27,388 bases of DNA from assembly GCA_023653245.1 (NCBI GenBank), contig JAMNXK010000008.1, positions 1 through 27,388 of the forward strand. The letters run 5' to 3'. A model generated the notes under the pieces. It did not search any database. It was not told the DNA's origin and saw nothing but the letters and a program-made list of their open reading frames with translations. Below, piece after piece: positions 1 to 7,767 of the stretch. Each line of letters starts with the position of its first letter. Position 1 is the first letter of the stretch. Made by a program: the position numbers and the translations under genes. The DNA is from Tagaea sp. (lineage in GTDB: Bacteria > Pseudomonadota > Alphaproteobacteria > CACIAM-22H2).

Positions 1-200
1 CGGACCCAGGCGATCTCGACGTCGTTGACCGCGCGCTCGAACGCTTCCTTGAAGGGCCCGAGCTGGTCGTTCTCGAGCGCCGTGTAAACCGTGATGCGCG
101 TGCGCTGCTGGGCGTCGGCGGCGGAAGCCGCGAACAGGGCGGTGACGGCAGTGGCCGCGATCGCCAGCGGCCGGAAGCCGCGCTTGAGGGTTTCGAACAT
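1..200 (-). CDS. Periplasmic binding protein of 2-aminoethylphosphonate/iron(III) ABC importer type (N-terminal part)
   Basis: Only the first 66 codons are inside the window; the gene continues beyond base 1. Translation from the ATG at 198-200 gives a signal peptide (about residues 1-30, with a basic MFETLKRGFRP start, a hydrophobic core and an Ala-rich end SAADAQ). The mature start RITVYTALENDQLGPFKEAF is typical of family-1 periplasmic binding proteins that bind 2-aminoethylphosphonate or ferric ion. The later VEIAWV fits the phosphonate-type branch slightly better. The protein would deliver its ligand to a membrane ABC importer whose genes are expected to the left. A GAGGCG ribosome site lies just upstream of the ATG. 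The ligand is inferred from N-terminal similarity only and is not secure; the binding-protein identity is. Confidence 0.72.
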   Translation of the reverse strand, partial: MFETLKRGFRPLAIAATAVTALFAASAADAQQRTRITVYTALENDQLGPFKEAFERAVNDVEIAWV

Positions 201-630
201 ATGTCGCCTCGCCGGATTGGGGTTTGCCTCGCCACCCCAAGACAGGCCGGGGCGCGCGGAGGAGGTTATGGAGCCTCCGTTGCAAATTTGTGACGGGCCG
301 GCAAACTTTCCGCAAGGGGGGTGTGGTGAGTGGCCGGGCTTGGACGGCGGCGGGCAGATGCGCCAGGATCGGGTGATGGCCGCCGAAACGATCATCTTCT
401 ACGAATTGTCGCTCTAGGTACGAGGCGCACTGGATAAGATCGCCTCGACGACCGCACCGGCTTGGCGCTCGTCCTGCAGACCGGCGCGCGCACGATATGT
501 CGAGAGTTCGACGATCGCGACGAAACCTCGCGCGCCCGGTTGCTCGCCCGCGTCCGCGCGCGGATCGGGCACCGAGCTCGGATTGCGGTGCTGCGCCGTG
601 CGGATCAATGTCCCCCGGTCCGCCCAGTTG
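201..630. other. Intergenic stretch with no recognisable gene
   Basis: About 430 bases between the divergently placed binding-protein start and the half tRNA. Open frames exist on both strands, but none gives a recognisable product or has a convincing ribosome site. The part nearest the gene should hold its promoter. It contains an AT-richer patch around 281-310 and a small hairpin with arms CGGAGG (257-262) and CCTCCG (274-279) that would fall in the 5' leader of the binding-protein transcript. The part from about 350 to 620 could be a decayed gene, but I cannot identify one. Confidence 0.4.
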
Positions 631-667
631 GCCGGGTTAGCTCAGCGGTAGAGCAGCGGTTTTGTAA
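631..667 (+). pseudogene. 5' half of a tRNA-Thr(TGT), severed at the anticodon loop
   Basis: Bases 631-667 fit the first 38 standard tRNA positions without a flaw: acceptor strand GCCGGGT (631-637), TA, D-stem GCTC/GAGC (640-643, 651-654) around loop AGCGGTA, anticodon stem GCGGT (656-660) and loop TTTGTAA (661-667), with anticodon TGT at 663-665. The next bases (GGCAGCG...) cannot pair with the anticodon stem, and no T-arm or CCA end follows, so no functional tRNA can form. The break falls exactly at the 3' edge of the anticodon loop, a common crossover place for tyrosine recombinases. It is probably a remnant of an integration or deletion. The matching 3' half (ending ACCCGGC) was not found in the window. 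Confidence 0.75.
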
Positions 668-799
668 GGCAGCGTTGCCTTCGCTGGAATGCGGCTTCAT
701 GGACTTTTTCGATGGACGCGCTGGCTTGAGATGGCCTTGGCGTAGAATCGCGGCGATTCCCAAGCGAGTTAAGGGCAGCGACGAAAAGGTCGCGAGCCG
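668..799. other. Gap downstream of the module A operon, with two small palindromes
   Basis: No gene seen. A perfect hairpin AAGGCA-gcgt-TGCCTT (666-681) starts at the broken tRNA, and a second palindrome GAATCGC-g-GCGATTC sits at 745-759. Either could help end the minus-strand operon that stops at 800, but neither is followed by a run of T on that strand, so a terminator call is weak. Confidence 0.3.
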
Positions 800-1924
800 T
801 CACCCCGCCCGGAACTTCGCAAGCGCGGCTTGGTCGATCTCGATCCCGAGGCCGGGCCCGGTCGGGACGGGCAGCGTGCCGTCCTTCAACAACGACGCGG
901 CACCGACATCGACGGTAGCGAGTTTCTCGCGCAAGGGGTTGGCGAAGGTCATCGCCTCGAAGGTCAGGAAGTTCGGCAGCGCCGCCGCGAGCTGAAGACT
1001 GGCCGCGTTGCACACGGCGCCGCAAAAGCCAATGTGAGGCGCAAAGGGCACGCCGTGCACATGCGCGAAATGCCCGATACGTCTTGTCTCGGTGATACCG
1101 CCCGCGCGCGCGACATCGGGCTGGATCACGCCGACGCCACCTTTGGCGATCAGATCGCGGCAGCCCCAGGCGGTGTGCTCGCTTTCGCCGGCGGCCAGAC
1201 GCAGCGGCAAAGCTTGGCGGAGACGGATATAGGCGTCGGTGTCCTCGCAGATCGTCGGCTCCTCGAACCAAGCGTAGCCGAGATCGGCAAGCCCGCGCCC
1301 GACGCGCAACGAATCGTCGATGTCGAACGCCCAATTCCCGTCGGCGGTGAGTTCGATGGAATCGCCGGCCCATTCGCGCACGGCGCGCGCGCGGGCCAGC
1401 GCTTTCTCCACCGCCGGTCCGATCTTGATCTTGATCGAACGGAATCCGGCGCCGATCGCCTTTTCGACCTGACGGCGCGCGACCGCCTCCTCACCCCACG
1501 TGATCGACGAGGCGTAAGCCGCGACGCGATCGCGGCCCATGCTCCCGAGCAGATGATGGACGGGACGGTTCGCGAGCTTGCCCATCACATCCCAGATCGC
1601 GATATCGCAGGCGGAGATCGCTTCGAGCAAGATGCCGCCCGCTTTGCCCGTGATGACGCGCAACATGTCCTGCCAAAGCCGCTCGACATGGAACGGATCG
1701 CGGTCGATCAGCTTGGGGGCGAGCAAGTCTTCGACCAGGCTCGCATAGGAGCGCAAGCTGTAACGCGCCAATGCCTCGCCGTAGCCGACGACGCCATCGC
1801 GCGTCTCGATCTCCACCAACAAGGCGCTCGCTTTCAGGCGCGGCCCGAACGCCGTTACCTGTTCGCCGGGATCGAGCGGCGCTTCGATCGGAATCGCGCG
1901 GACGGCGCGGATCGTGTCGTTCAT
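800..1924 (-). CDS. Mandelate racemase/muconate lactonizing enzyme family (enolase superfamily) sugar-acid dehydratase-like protein
   Basis: A 374-residue cytoplasmic enzyme with the full enolase-superfamily plan: N-terminal capping domain (about 1-130), then a TIM barrel. Visible catalytic elements are the KxK base motif K165/K167, Mg ligands D195 (TADGNW), E221 (FEEP) and E247 (AGES), and the Asp-His pair D270 (QPDVARAGG) and H297 (PHIG). This set marks the mandelate racemase subgroup, in which most members dehydrate acid sugars to 2-keto-3-deoxy acids. It is the last gene of the minus-strand operon, 51 bases after the binding protein, with an AGGGA ribosome site. Context supports sugar-acid dehydration, but racemase/epimerase activity is possible and the substrate cannot be read from sequence. 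Confidence 0.88.
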   Translation of the reverse strand: MNDTIRAVRAIPIEAPLDPGEQVTAFGPRLKASALLVEIETRDGVVGYGEALARYSLRSYASLVEDLLAPKLIDRDPFHVERLWQDMLRVITGKAGGILLEAISACDIAIWDVMGKLANRPVHHLLGSMGRDRVAAYASSITWGEEAVARRQVEKAIGAGFRSIKIKIGPAVEKALARARAVREWAGDSIELTADGNWAFDIDDSLRVGRGLADLGYAWFEEPTICEDTDAYIRLRQALPLRLAAGESEHTAWGCRDLIAKGGVGVIQPDVARAGGITETRRIGHFAHVHGVPFAPHIGFCGAVCNAASLQLAAALPNFLTFEAMTFANPLREKLATVDVGAASLLKDGTLPVPTGPGLGIEIDQAALAKFRAG

Positions 1925-1935
1925 TCTTGTCCCTC

Positions 1936-1962
1936 CGGCGGCGGCCCTGGATTGAGCCGCCG
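1936..1962. other. Intercistronic hairpin between binding protein and enolase-family gene
   Basis: CGGCGGC (1936-1942) can pair with GCCGCCG (1956-1962) across a 13-base loop in the 51-base gap. Hairpins after binding-protein genes often protect the upstream message; that role is inferred. Confidence 0.3.
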
Positions 1963-1975
1963 CGTCGTCTCCAGT

Positions 1976-3262
1976 CTAGCGCCGCAGATCGTTGTAGGCG
2001 CGCTCGCCCGCCGCGATCGCCTCGCGGATCGGCGAGCGGTTACCGATCACCTGCTGCACCATCCGCCCGATGCCTTCGTTTAGAGCGTCGGAATTCTCAG
2101 GCCAGACGAAGTTCAACGGGTTGCGCGCGACGTACTCGACGATCTCTGGCAGGCGGAACTGAGCGTTGAGGCCCGTGGCGAAGTCGCGGTCGGCGGCGAC
2201 CGAGCGCACGGTCGGCAGATAGCCCGCACGCACGGCTTGAGCCTTCTGCACGGCGGCCGACGTCCAATGCTCGATCAGCTTCCATGAGACTTGCGGGTTG
2301 CGCGCCCGACGCGGGATGGCGAGAGTCCAACCCTGCAGCGAGGCGGGTACGGGCCGCGCCGCGTCGGGCGACGGGAACGGCATGAAAGACCATTGCGCGC
2401 CGGGCTGCGAGCGTTCCTGCACCGTCGACAGGCGATGCGAACCGTTCGAGAGCATCGCCATCTGTCCGCCGATGGCGAGATTTTGCACGTCATCCGACGG
2501 CATCAGCGCCGTATCGAGAGACAGTACCCGATGCCGATGCACGAGGTCGTGCATGTACTGCAGCACTCGCTCGGTGCCCGCCCCGCCGAATGCCGCCGAC
2601 CCATCGTCGGCCAGGACGCGAGCGCCCTGCGCGATCATTTGCGGCATTACAAATTCGATCGGACCGGTCGACGTGGCGGTGTGGAAGCTGAAGCCCAAGC
2701 CCTGCATGCCCGGGCGCTGCAACGCGCCCGCCACGCGGGCCATATCGTCGAGCGTGCGCGGAGGCTCGAGATTGGCTTGGCGCAACAGGTCGAGGCGATA
2801 CAGCAGACCAAACACGCGGAGTTCCCACGGCAGCGCATAAGTCCGCCCTTGGCGGTCCTTGGCCATGGGCAGAACGACCGTGTCGTCGCGCCGCGCTTGC
2901 GACCAGCCGCGCATGTAATCGTCGATCGGCAGCAGCGAGCCCGCCTGGACGTGCTGCGCCATGAACGGCGAATAGAGCATCACCACATCCGGTACGTTGC
3001 CCGCGCGCGCCGCGCGCAAAAGCTGCGGGCTGATTTCGGTCCATTGGATGATGTTGGCGCGGACGGAAACGCCGGTATTGTCGCGCTCGAATTGGGTCAG
3101 GATCTCCTTGAGCAATTCCGCGCGCACGCCGCGACCGTTCGGATCCAAGAAGGTCCACAATTCGATCGTCGTCCCGGCTTGCCCGCGCACCACCGCGGGT
3201 GCGGCCAGCATGCCACCCAGCCCCGCCGTCATCGCGAGGATCGTCCTTCTGCGCATCGACAT
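1976..3262 (-). CDS. Carbohydrate ABC transporter substrate-binding protein (family 1)
   Basis: A 428-residue extracytoplasmic binding protein of the MalE/UgpB type. The start at 3262 is chosen because AGGGAG lies a few bases upstream and the protein then opens with an export signal, MSMRRRTILAMTAG, followed by a hydrophobic stretch; the paired arginines suggest Tat export. The mature part begins TTIELWTFLDPNGRG, typical of sugar-binding proteins, and the C-terminal half carries the usual WKLIEHW-type helix. The open frame extends further upstream, but that part overlaps the SDR gene and has no signal. It lies 49 bases after the SDR and works with the permeases and ATPase of the same operon. 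The ligand is unknown; a mono/oligosaccharide or sugar acid is likely from context. Confidence 0.88.
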   Translation of the reverse strand: MSMRRRTILAMTAGLGGMLAAPAVVRGQAGTTIELWTFLDPNGRGVRAELLKEILTQFERDNTGVSVRANIIQWTEISPQLLRAARAGNVPDVVMLYSPFMAQHVQAGSLLPIDDYMRGWSQARRDDTVVLPMAKDRQGRTYALPWELRVFGLLYRLDLLRQANLEPPRTLDDMARVAGALQRPGMQGLGFSFHTATSTGPIEFVMPQMIAQGARVLADDGSAAFGGAGTERVLQYMHDLVHRHRVLSLDTALMPSDDVQNLAIGGQMAMLSNGSHRLSTVQERSQPGAQWSFMPFPSPDAARPVPASLQGWTLAIPRRARNPQVSWKLIEHWTSAAVQKAQAVRAGYLPTVRSVAADRDFATGLNAQFRLPEIVEYVARNPLNFVWPENSDALNEGIGRMVQQVIGNRSPIREAIAAGERAYNDLRR

Positions 3263-3311
3263 CGCGTTTCTCCCTAGGTTTGAGTTTTCCGTCGAATTGG
3301 CGCCGGGACTT

Positions 3312-4091
3312 TCATCCCGCGCGCATGTAGTTGCCGGCCAAGAAGCCGCCATCGAGGTCGATGGCCGAGCCGGTGATGTAGTCGCCGCTTGGCGAGACCA
3401 GAAAATGGACCGCATTGGCCACGTCATCGGGTTTGCAGTAGCGGCCCAGCGGGATGCTGGCGGTGAACCGATGGCGCGCCTCGGGCGTGTCCTCGACGCC
3501 GGTGAACCGCGTCAGCAATCCCGTCTCGCCGATCACCGGATTGACCGAGTTGACGCGCACGCCGTACGGCCCCAAATCGACCGCCAACGACTGGCTGGCG
3601 ATGACGACCGCCCCTTTGCTGGCGGCGTACCATGTCAACGCCCCGCCCGGACGGCGCGCCGCCGTCGACGCGATATTGACGATCGCCCCGCGACGTCGTG
3701 CCTTCATTCCGGGCGCCACGTGCTTCACGAACAGATAGATCGATTTCACGTTGACCGCGAAGACGCGGTCGAAGTCGTCTTCGGTCACGTCCTCCGGCTT
3801 TTGGCGCGGATGGGTATAACCGGCGTTGTTGACCAGGATGTCGACGTCGCCGAACTCGGCCGTCGCAGTTTGGACCGCCTTGCGGACATCCGCGTCCACC
3901 GCCACGTCCGCACGACAGGCGAGCGCCTTGCCGCCCGCATTGCGCGCTTCGGCTGCGGCCGCTTCGGCGGACTTCGCGTCCAGATCGACATGAAGCACGC
4001 CGGCGCCGGCCGCCGCCAAACGCGCGGCGATCGCCTTGCCGAATCCCGATCCGGCACCGGTCACGATCGCGCTCTTCCCGTGAAGTTCCAT
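3312..4091 (-). CDS. Short-chain dehydrogenase/reductase (glucose 1-dehydrogenase-like)
   Basis: A 259-residue classical SDR. The cofactor motif TGAGSGFG is at residues 11-18, D36 (HVDLD) ends beta-2 and favours NAD over NADP, NNAG is at 88-91, and the catalytic set is N114, S142, Y155 (YAASK) and K159. The C-terminal ITGSAIDLDGGF is the standard SDR ending. It sits 14 bases after the permease gene in the transport operon, so it probably oxidises the imported sugar or a derived alcohol, or reduces a keto-intermediate. The upstream ATG at 4091 gives the canonical N-terminus MELHGKSAIVTG. The substrate cannot be assigned. Confidence 0.88.
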   Translation of the reverse strand: MELHGKSAIVTGAGSGFGKAIAARLAAAGAGVLHVDLDAKSAEAAAAEARNAGGKALACRADVAVDADVRKAVQTATAEFGDVDILVNNAGYTHPRQKPEDVTEDDFDRVFAVNVKSIYLFVKHVAPGMKARRRGAIVNIASTAARRPGGALTWYAASKGAVVIASQSLAVDLGPYGVRVNSVNPVIGETGLLTRFTGVEDTPEARHRFTASIPLGRYCKPDDVANAVHFLVSPSGDYITGSAIDLDGGFLAGNYMRAG

Positions 4092-4105
4092 AGCGTCTCC
4101 CCCCG

Positions 4106-4948
4106 TCATCCTTTGACCGCGCCGCCTGTGAGCCCCTGGATGAAAGCGCGTTGCAGAAGCGCGTAGAGCACGGCGATCGGCAGGATCGAGGCGATCGCGG
4201 CGGCCGTCAGCGGGCCGTATTCGACGCCCGTTTCGGTCATGAAGTAGTAGATGCCGACTTGGATCATCCGGTTCCCGTCGGACAGCGTTAGGCTGTAGCC
4301 GATCAGGAATTCGTTCCAGACCATCACGAAAACGAGCACGCCCGCCGCGAGCAGGCCGGGGCGCAAGAGCGGCACGGTCACGCGCCAGAACGCGCCGACG
4401 CGCCCGCAGCCGTCGATGCGCGCGGCTTCTTCGAGCTCGGCGGGCACGGCGGCGATAAACCCGCGCAACAGCCACACCAGCGTGGGCACGAGCCAGGCGC
4501 TGTAGACGATGATCAGGGCCCACAGCGTATCGTAAATGCCGAGATCGACGCTCGCCATGTAGAGCGGTACGATCACCGCGATGCCGGGTACCATGATGGT
4601 CGCCCACATCACCAGCAAGATCGTCTCGCGACCCTTGAAGTTGAAGCGCACGGTGGCCCATGCGGCGTGCAGCGCCAGTGTCGTCGACAAGACAAGCGAG
4701 GCGAACACGACCCAAAGCGTGTTGCCCAGATAACGGACGAAGCGCGCGTCGAACACGGCGTCGACATAGTTGACCCAGGTCGGCGCGTGCGGGGTCCAGG
4801 TCGTCGGCACGCGATGGACTTCGATCTGCGGCTTGAACGAGGTCGACAACCCCCACAATATGGGCAGCAGCGCGAAAACCAAGGCCAACCCCAGCGCGGC
4901 GTAGACGAACGCGGTCTCCAGCGTGCGGCTTTTGCGCTTGCGGCTCAT
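4106..4948 (-). CDS. Carbohydrate ABC transporter permease (MalG type)
   Basis: A 280-residue inner-membrane protein with about six hydrophobic segments, the first right after a basic N-terminus (MSRKRKSR). The cytoplasmic EAA loop that docks on the ATPase is visible as ELEEAARIDGCGR followed by VTVPLLRPG. The ending LTGGAVKG is typical of MalG-type subunits. Its ATG overlaps the stop of the preceding permease by four bases (4945-4948), so the two are translationally coupled. It would form the channel heterodimer with the 4945-5826 product. The sugar-uptake family is clear; the substrate is not. Confidence 0.9.
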   Translation of the reverse strand: MSRKRKSRTLETAFVYAALGLALVFALLPILWGLSTSFKPQIEVHRVPTTWTPHAPTWVNYVDAVFDARFVRYLGNTLWVVFASLVLSTTLALHAAWATVRFNFKGRETILLVMWATIMVPGIAVIVPLYMASVDLGIYDTLWALIIVYSAWLVPTLVWLLRGFIAAVPAELEEAARIDGCGRVGAFWRVTVPLLRPGLLAAGVLVFVMVWNEFLIGYSLTLSDGNRMIQVGIYYFMTETGVEYGPLTAAAIASILPIAVLYALLQRAFIQGLTGGAVKG

Positions 4949-5826
4949 GCGCCGTGCTCGTTCTTGAGGAGACGCATATAGGCGAGCGTGAACACGACAT
5001 TGATCGCGAACACGATCGTGGCCCCAGCCGTCGCCAGCCCCATGCGCGTGAACTTGAATCCTTCTTCGAACACGCGCAGCGCCATCACGTCGGTCGTCTC
5101 GAACGGCCCGCCGCCGGTCATCACCAACACGATGGTGACGCCGTTGAAGCAATGCAGCGTGGTGAGAACGAGAGTGACCATCGTGGTGTTTCGGACCAAC
5201 GGAAAGGTCACGTGCACGAAACTCTGCCAGCGTTTGGCGCCGTCCATGCGCGCGGCCTCGCGCACTTCCTTGGGAATGGTCTGTAGCGCCGAAAGCGTGA
5301 ACACCATAACCAGCGGATAGGAGCCCCATGCGTTGCAGACGATGAGGGCGGGCATCGCCCATGTCGTGCTGGTCAGCACATTGGGCATCGACACGCCGAA
5401 CGCGCTCAGCGTCTCGGCGATCGGGCCGAACTGGGCGTTGAGCAGCCACGCCCAAAGCAAAGCCGCGACCGTGTTCGACACCAGCCAAGGCAGGATCAGC
5501 AAGGTGCGGATGATTTCGCGGCCCCGAAGCTTGCGATCGAGCAGCAGCGCCAAGCCGAAGCCCAGCGGCATCGCGAGGATCAGCGTCCCAACAACGAGCA
5601 CGAAGGAGTTCCACGCGCGCGCGAGGCCCGCGTCCGACAGGAGGAATCGGTTGTAGTTGGCGAGCCCGACGAAGTTACCCAGTTCGAGATAGTTGGAGCG
5701 ATGCACGCTCTGCACCAGCGCGTAGCCCAGCGGCCAGAACGACACCGCCACGACCAAAGCGAGGGCCGGAGCGAGCCAAAGATAAGGTCGCAAGATCCGC
5801 ATAGGATGGCGGGCGAGCGCGCTCAT
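4945..5826 (-). CDS. Carbohydrate ABC transporter permease (MalF type)
   Basis: A 293-residue inner-membrane permease with about six membrane segments. It begins MSALARHPMRILRPYLWLAP and has the early NFVGLANYNRFL block typical of MalF/UgpA subunits. The EAA loop is EVREAARMDGAKRWQSF. MTGGGPFETTDV, a conserved block of this family, lies near the C-terminus. Its start overlaps the upstream SDR stop by four bases (5823-5826) and its stop overlaps the start of the MalG-type gene. It pairs with that protein and with the ATPase at the operon head. Confidence 0.9.
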   Translation of the reverse strand: MSALARHPMRILRPYLWLAPALALVVAVSFWPLGYALVQSVHRSNYLELGNFVGLANYNRFLLSDAGLARAWNSFVLVVGTLILAMPLGFGLALLLDRKLRGREIIRTLLILPWLVSNTVAALLWAWLLNAQFGPIAETLSAFGVSMPNVLTSTTWAMPALIVCNAWGSYPLVMVFTLSALQTIPKEVREAARMDGAKRWQSFVHVTFPLVRNTTMVTLVLTTLHCFNGVTIVLVMTGGGPFETTDVMALRVFEEGFKFTRMGLATAGATIVFAINVVFTLAYMRLLKNEHGA

Positions 5827-6599
5827 GGCAAAGCGAGCCCCCCATCGACCGCGAACTCGGCTCCCGTGGCGTAACCGCCCATCGGCGACGCGAGATAGAG
5901 CGCCATCGCCGCGACTTCCTCGGGCATTCCTTCGCGGCGCGCCGGGATGCGTTCGAGCAAGCGCGCATAGGCGCCGGGGTCGACTTGGACCTCGGCGCTG
6001 CGGTCGGTCGCGATCAGGCCGGGCAAAATCGTGTTGCAAGTCACGCCGTCCGCGCCCGACGGCTTGGCGAGATTGCGCATGAGGTTGGCGAGCGCCGCCT
6101 TCATCGCCGCGTAGACGGTCAACTCCGAATTCGGCCGGTATTGCTGGACGCTGCCGATCGCGATGACGCGCCCGAAACGCCGCGCGCGCATCTCGGGCAA
6201 CAACGCTTGCGCGAGTTCGAAGGCCGAGCGGAAGCCCGTGCCCGTCTGCAGATCGTAGTTCCAGTCGCCGACCGAACCGAGCGGCTCGCGGCGTTGCTCG
6301 GCGGCATTCAGAACCAGAATGTCGATTCCGCCCAGCGCCGCGCGCGCATCGGCCGCGAGTGCCGTGCCCGCCCCACGCGCCGACAAGTCGGCTTGCAAAA
6401 TCGCCGCGCGCCGGCCCAGCCCACGAGTGACCGCCGCCAGCGTCTCGACGAGATCGTCGCGGCGATGATAGTGGAGCGCCACATCCGCGCCCGCGCGCGC
6501 GAAGAGCGTGGCGATCGCGCGCCCGATGCCGCGACTGGCCCCCGTCACCAAAGCCCGCCTTCCGGCGAGTGAGAAGAGAGTTCCAACCGAATCGGTCAC
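5823..6599 (-). CDS. Short-chain dehydrogenase/reductase (second SDR of the operon)
   Basis: A 258-residue SDR with TGASRGIG at 19-26, S150, Y163 (YAAMK) and K167, and a final GAEFAVDGGLALP. The usual NNAG is replaced by LNAAE (97-101), a modest departure. The start is a GTG at 6599 that overlaps the ATPase stop (GTGA, 6596-6599). Sitting between ATPase and permease genes, it must belong to the same pathway, probably oxidising the imported sugar or an intermediate. It is clearly different from the SDR at 3312-4091, so the two are not a recent duplication and probably do different steps. The substrate is unknown. Confidence 0.86.
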   Translation of the reverse strand: MTDSVGTLFSLAGRRALVTGASRGIGRAIATLFARAGADVALHYHRRDDLVETLAAVTRGLGRRAAILQADLSARGAGTALAADARAALGGIDILVLNAAEQRREPLGSVGDWNYDLQTGTGFRSAFELAQALLPEMRARRFGRVIAIGSVQQYRPNSELTVYAAMKAALANLMRNLAKPSGADGVTCNTILPGLIATDRSAEVQVDPGAYARLLERIPARREGMPEEVAAMALYLASPMGGYATGAEFAVDGGLALP

Positions 6600-7663
6600 G
6601 ACACGCGTATCCCGGTCGCGGCGTCGAAGAGATGCGCCTTGCCCGGCGCCACGCGCAGAGAGAGCAACGTACCCGGCTCGGGCTCCGCACGGCCGGGGAC
6701 GGACACGCAGATCTCGCTGCCGCCCAGCTCCGCATAGACCAGAATCTCGCGGCCCAGCGGTTCGGTGAGCGTCACCCGCGCGGGCAACCCGCCCTCGCCC
6801 GGCGCCAAATCCTCGGGCCGCACGCCGACGCGCAAAGGCCGTCCGCTTTCGATGCGCGGAGCCGCGCCGTCCAGACGCAATTCGAACCCCTCGCCCGCCA
6901 CGACGGGTACGCCCTGCTCCGCTTTGAAACGACCGTCGAGGAAGTTCATGGCGGGCGAACCGATGAACTGGGCGACGAACACGTTGGCGGGCTTGTCGTA
7001 GACGTCGAGCGGCGCGCCTTCCTGCTCGATCTTCCCTGCGTTCATCACCACGATGCGATCGGCCATCGTCATCGCCTCGGTCTGATCGTGCGTGACGTAG
7101 ATCGCCGTGCTGGCGAGACGCTGATGAAGCCGGCCGATCTCCACGCGCATCTGCACGCGCAGCTTGGCGTCGAGATTGGACAGTGGCTCGTCGAACAAGA
7201 ACACCGCCGGATCGCGGACGATCGCGCGGCCCATCGCCACGCGCTGTCGCTGGCCGCCCGACAATTCACGCGGAATTCGTGCCAGAAGATCGCCGAGACC
7301 CAGAATATCGGCCGCGCGCCGCACGGCCGCGTCGATCTCGTCTTTCGGCCTGCCGGCGAGTTTGAGCGCGAAGCCCATGTTCGCGCGCACGTCCATATGC
7401 GGATAGAGCGCGTAGCTCTGGAACACCATCGCCAGATCGCGCTCGTTCGGCTCGCGGGCGGTCACATCGCGGCCGCCGATCGTGATGCGGCCTTCGTCGA
7501 CGTCTTCGAGACCCGCGATCATGCGCAGCAACGTCGACTTCCCGCAGCCAGACGGGCCGAGCAGCACACAGAACTCGCCGTCGGCGATCGCCAGATCGAC
7601 GCCGCGAACGACTTCGGTCTTTCCGAAGCTCTTTCGCAATCCTTCGAGTAGCACCTGCGCCAT
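6596..7663 (-). CDS. Sugar ABC transporter ATP-binding protein (UgpC/MalK family)
   Basis: A 355-residue ATPase energising the importer. Walker A GPSGCGKST is at 36-44, Q-loop Q82, signature LSGGQ at 134-138, Walker B FLFDEP with D158/E159, and the switch H192 in VTHDQTEA. From about residue 235 a C-terminal OB/TOBE regulatory domain follows (VGVRPEDL), as in MalK and UgpC. The start at 7663 is set by GGGGAG upstream and the normal N-terminus MAQVLLEGLRKSFG; the much longer open frame upstream crosses the divergent promoter and is rejected. First gene of the seven-gene operon. It is the only importer ATPase in the window and may also serve the ATPase-less permeases at 15490-17212, since proteins of this family can be shared. 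Confidence 0.93.
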   Translation of the reverse strand: MAQVLLEGLRKSFGKTEVVRGVDLAIADGEFCVLLGPSGCGKSTLLRMIAGLEDVDEGRITIGGRDVTAREPNERDLAMVFQSYALYPHMDVRANMGFALKLAGRPKDEIDAAVRRAADILGLGDLLARIPRELSGGQRQRVAMGRAIVRDPAVFLFDEPLSNLDAKLRVQMRVEIGRLHQRLASTAIYVTHDQTEAMTMADRIVVMNAGKIEQEGAPLDVYDKPANVFVAQFIGSPAMNFLDGRFKAEQGVPVVAGEGFELRLDGAAPRIESGRPLRVGVRPEDLAPGEGGLPARVTLTEPLGREILVYAELGGSEICVSVPGRAEPEPGTLLSLRVAPGKAHLFDAATGIRVS

Positions 7664-7711
7664 CGGCCGTTTCGCTCCCCTGCCGGTTCGAACCAAATCA
7701 AACCAAACTCT

Positions 7712-7763
7712 TTCGTTATTGACCAATATGAAGCCATTGATGCATACTGATGTCAATAACAAA
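7712..7763. promoter_or_regulatory. Overlapping divergent promoters inside an inverted repeat
   Basis: AT-rich gap between the two divergent operons. The arm at 7712-7723, read on the minus strand, is GTCAATAACGAA; the arm at 7752-7763 on the plus strand is GTCAATAACAAA, 11 of 12 bases equal. Each arm also supplies a -35-like box pointing inward: TTGACC (7719-7724) with CATACT 18 bases later for the plus operon, and TTGACA (7756-7751) for the minus operon with only a weak -10 (CTTCAT region). A palindrome ATGCAT is near the middle (7739-7744). This would make the two promoters overlap. The GntR protein at 10423-11139 is the obvious candidate regulator; this is inference. Confidence 0.45.
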
Positions 7764-7767
7764 CCAT

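Noticed and set aside
91..417. Small plus-strand frame across the first gene start and the intergenic gap
   Set aside because: Half of it is antisense to the binding protein signal region; no ribosome site or similarity recognised.
745..759. Palindrome GAATCGC-g-GCGATTC as a terminator of the minus-strand operon
   Set aside because: Loop of one base and no T-run; kept only as a note on the gap.
462..995. Plus-strand frame crossing the half tRNA and the enolase-family 3' end
   Set aside because: It runs through tRNA-derived sequence and antisense to a real gene.
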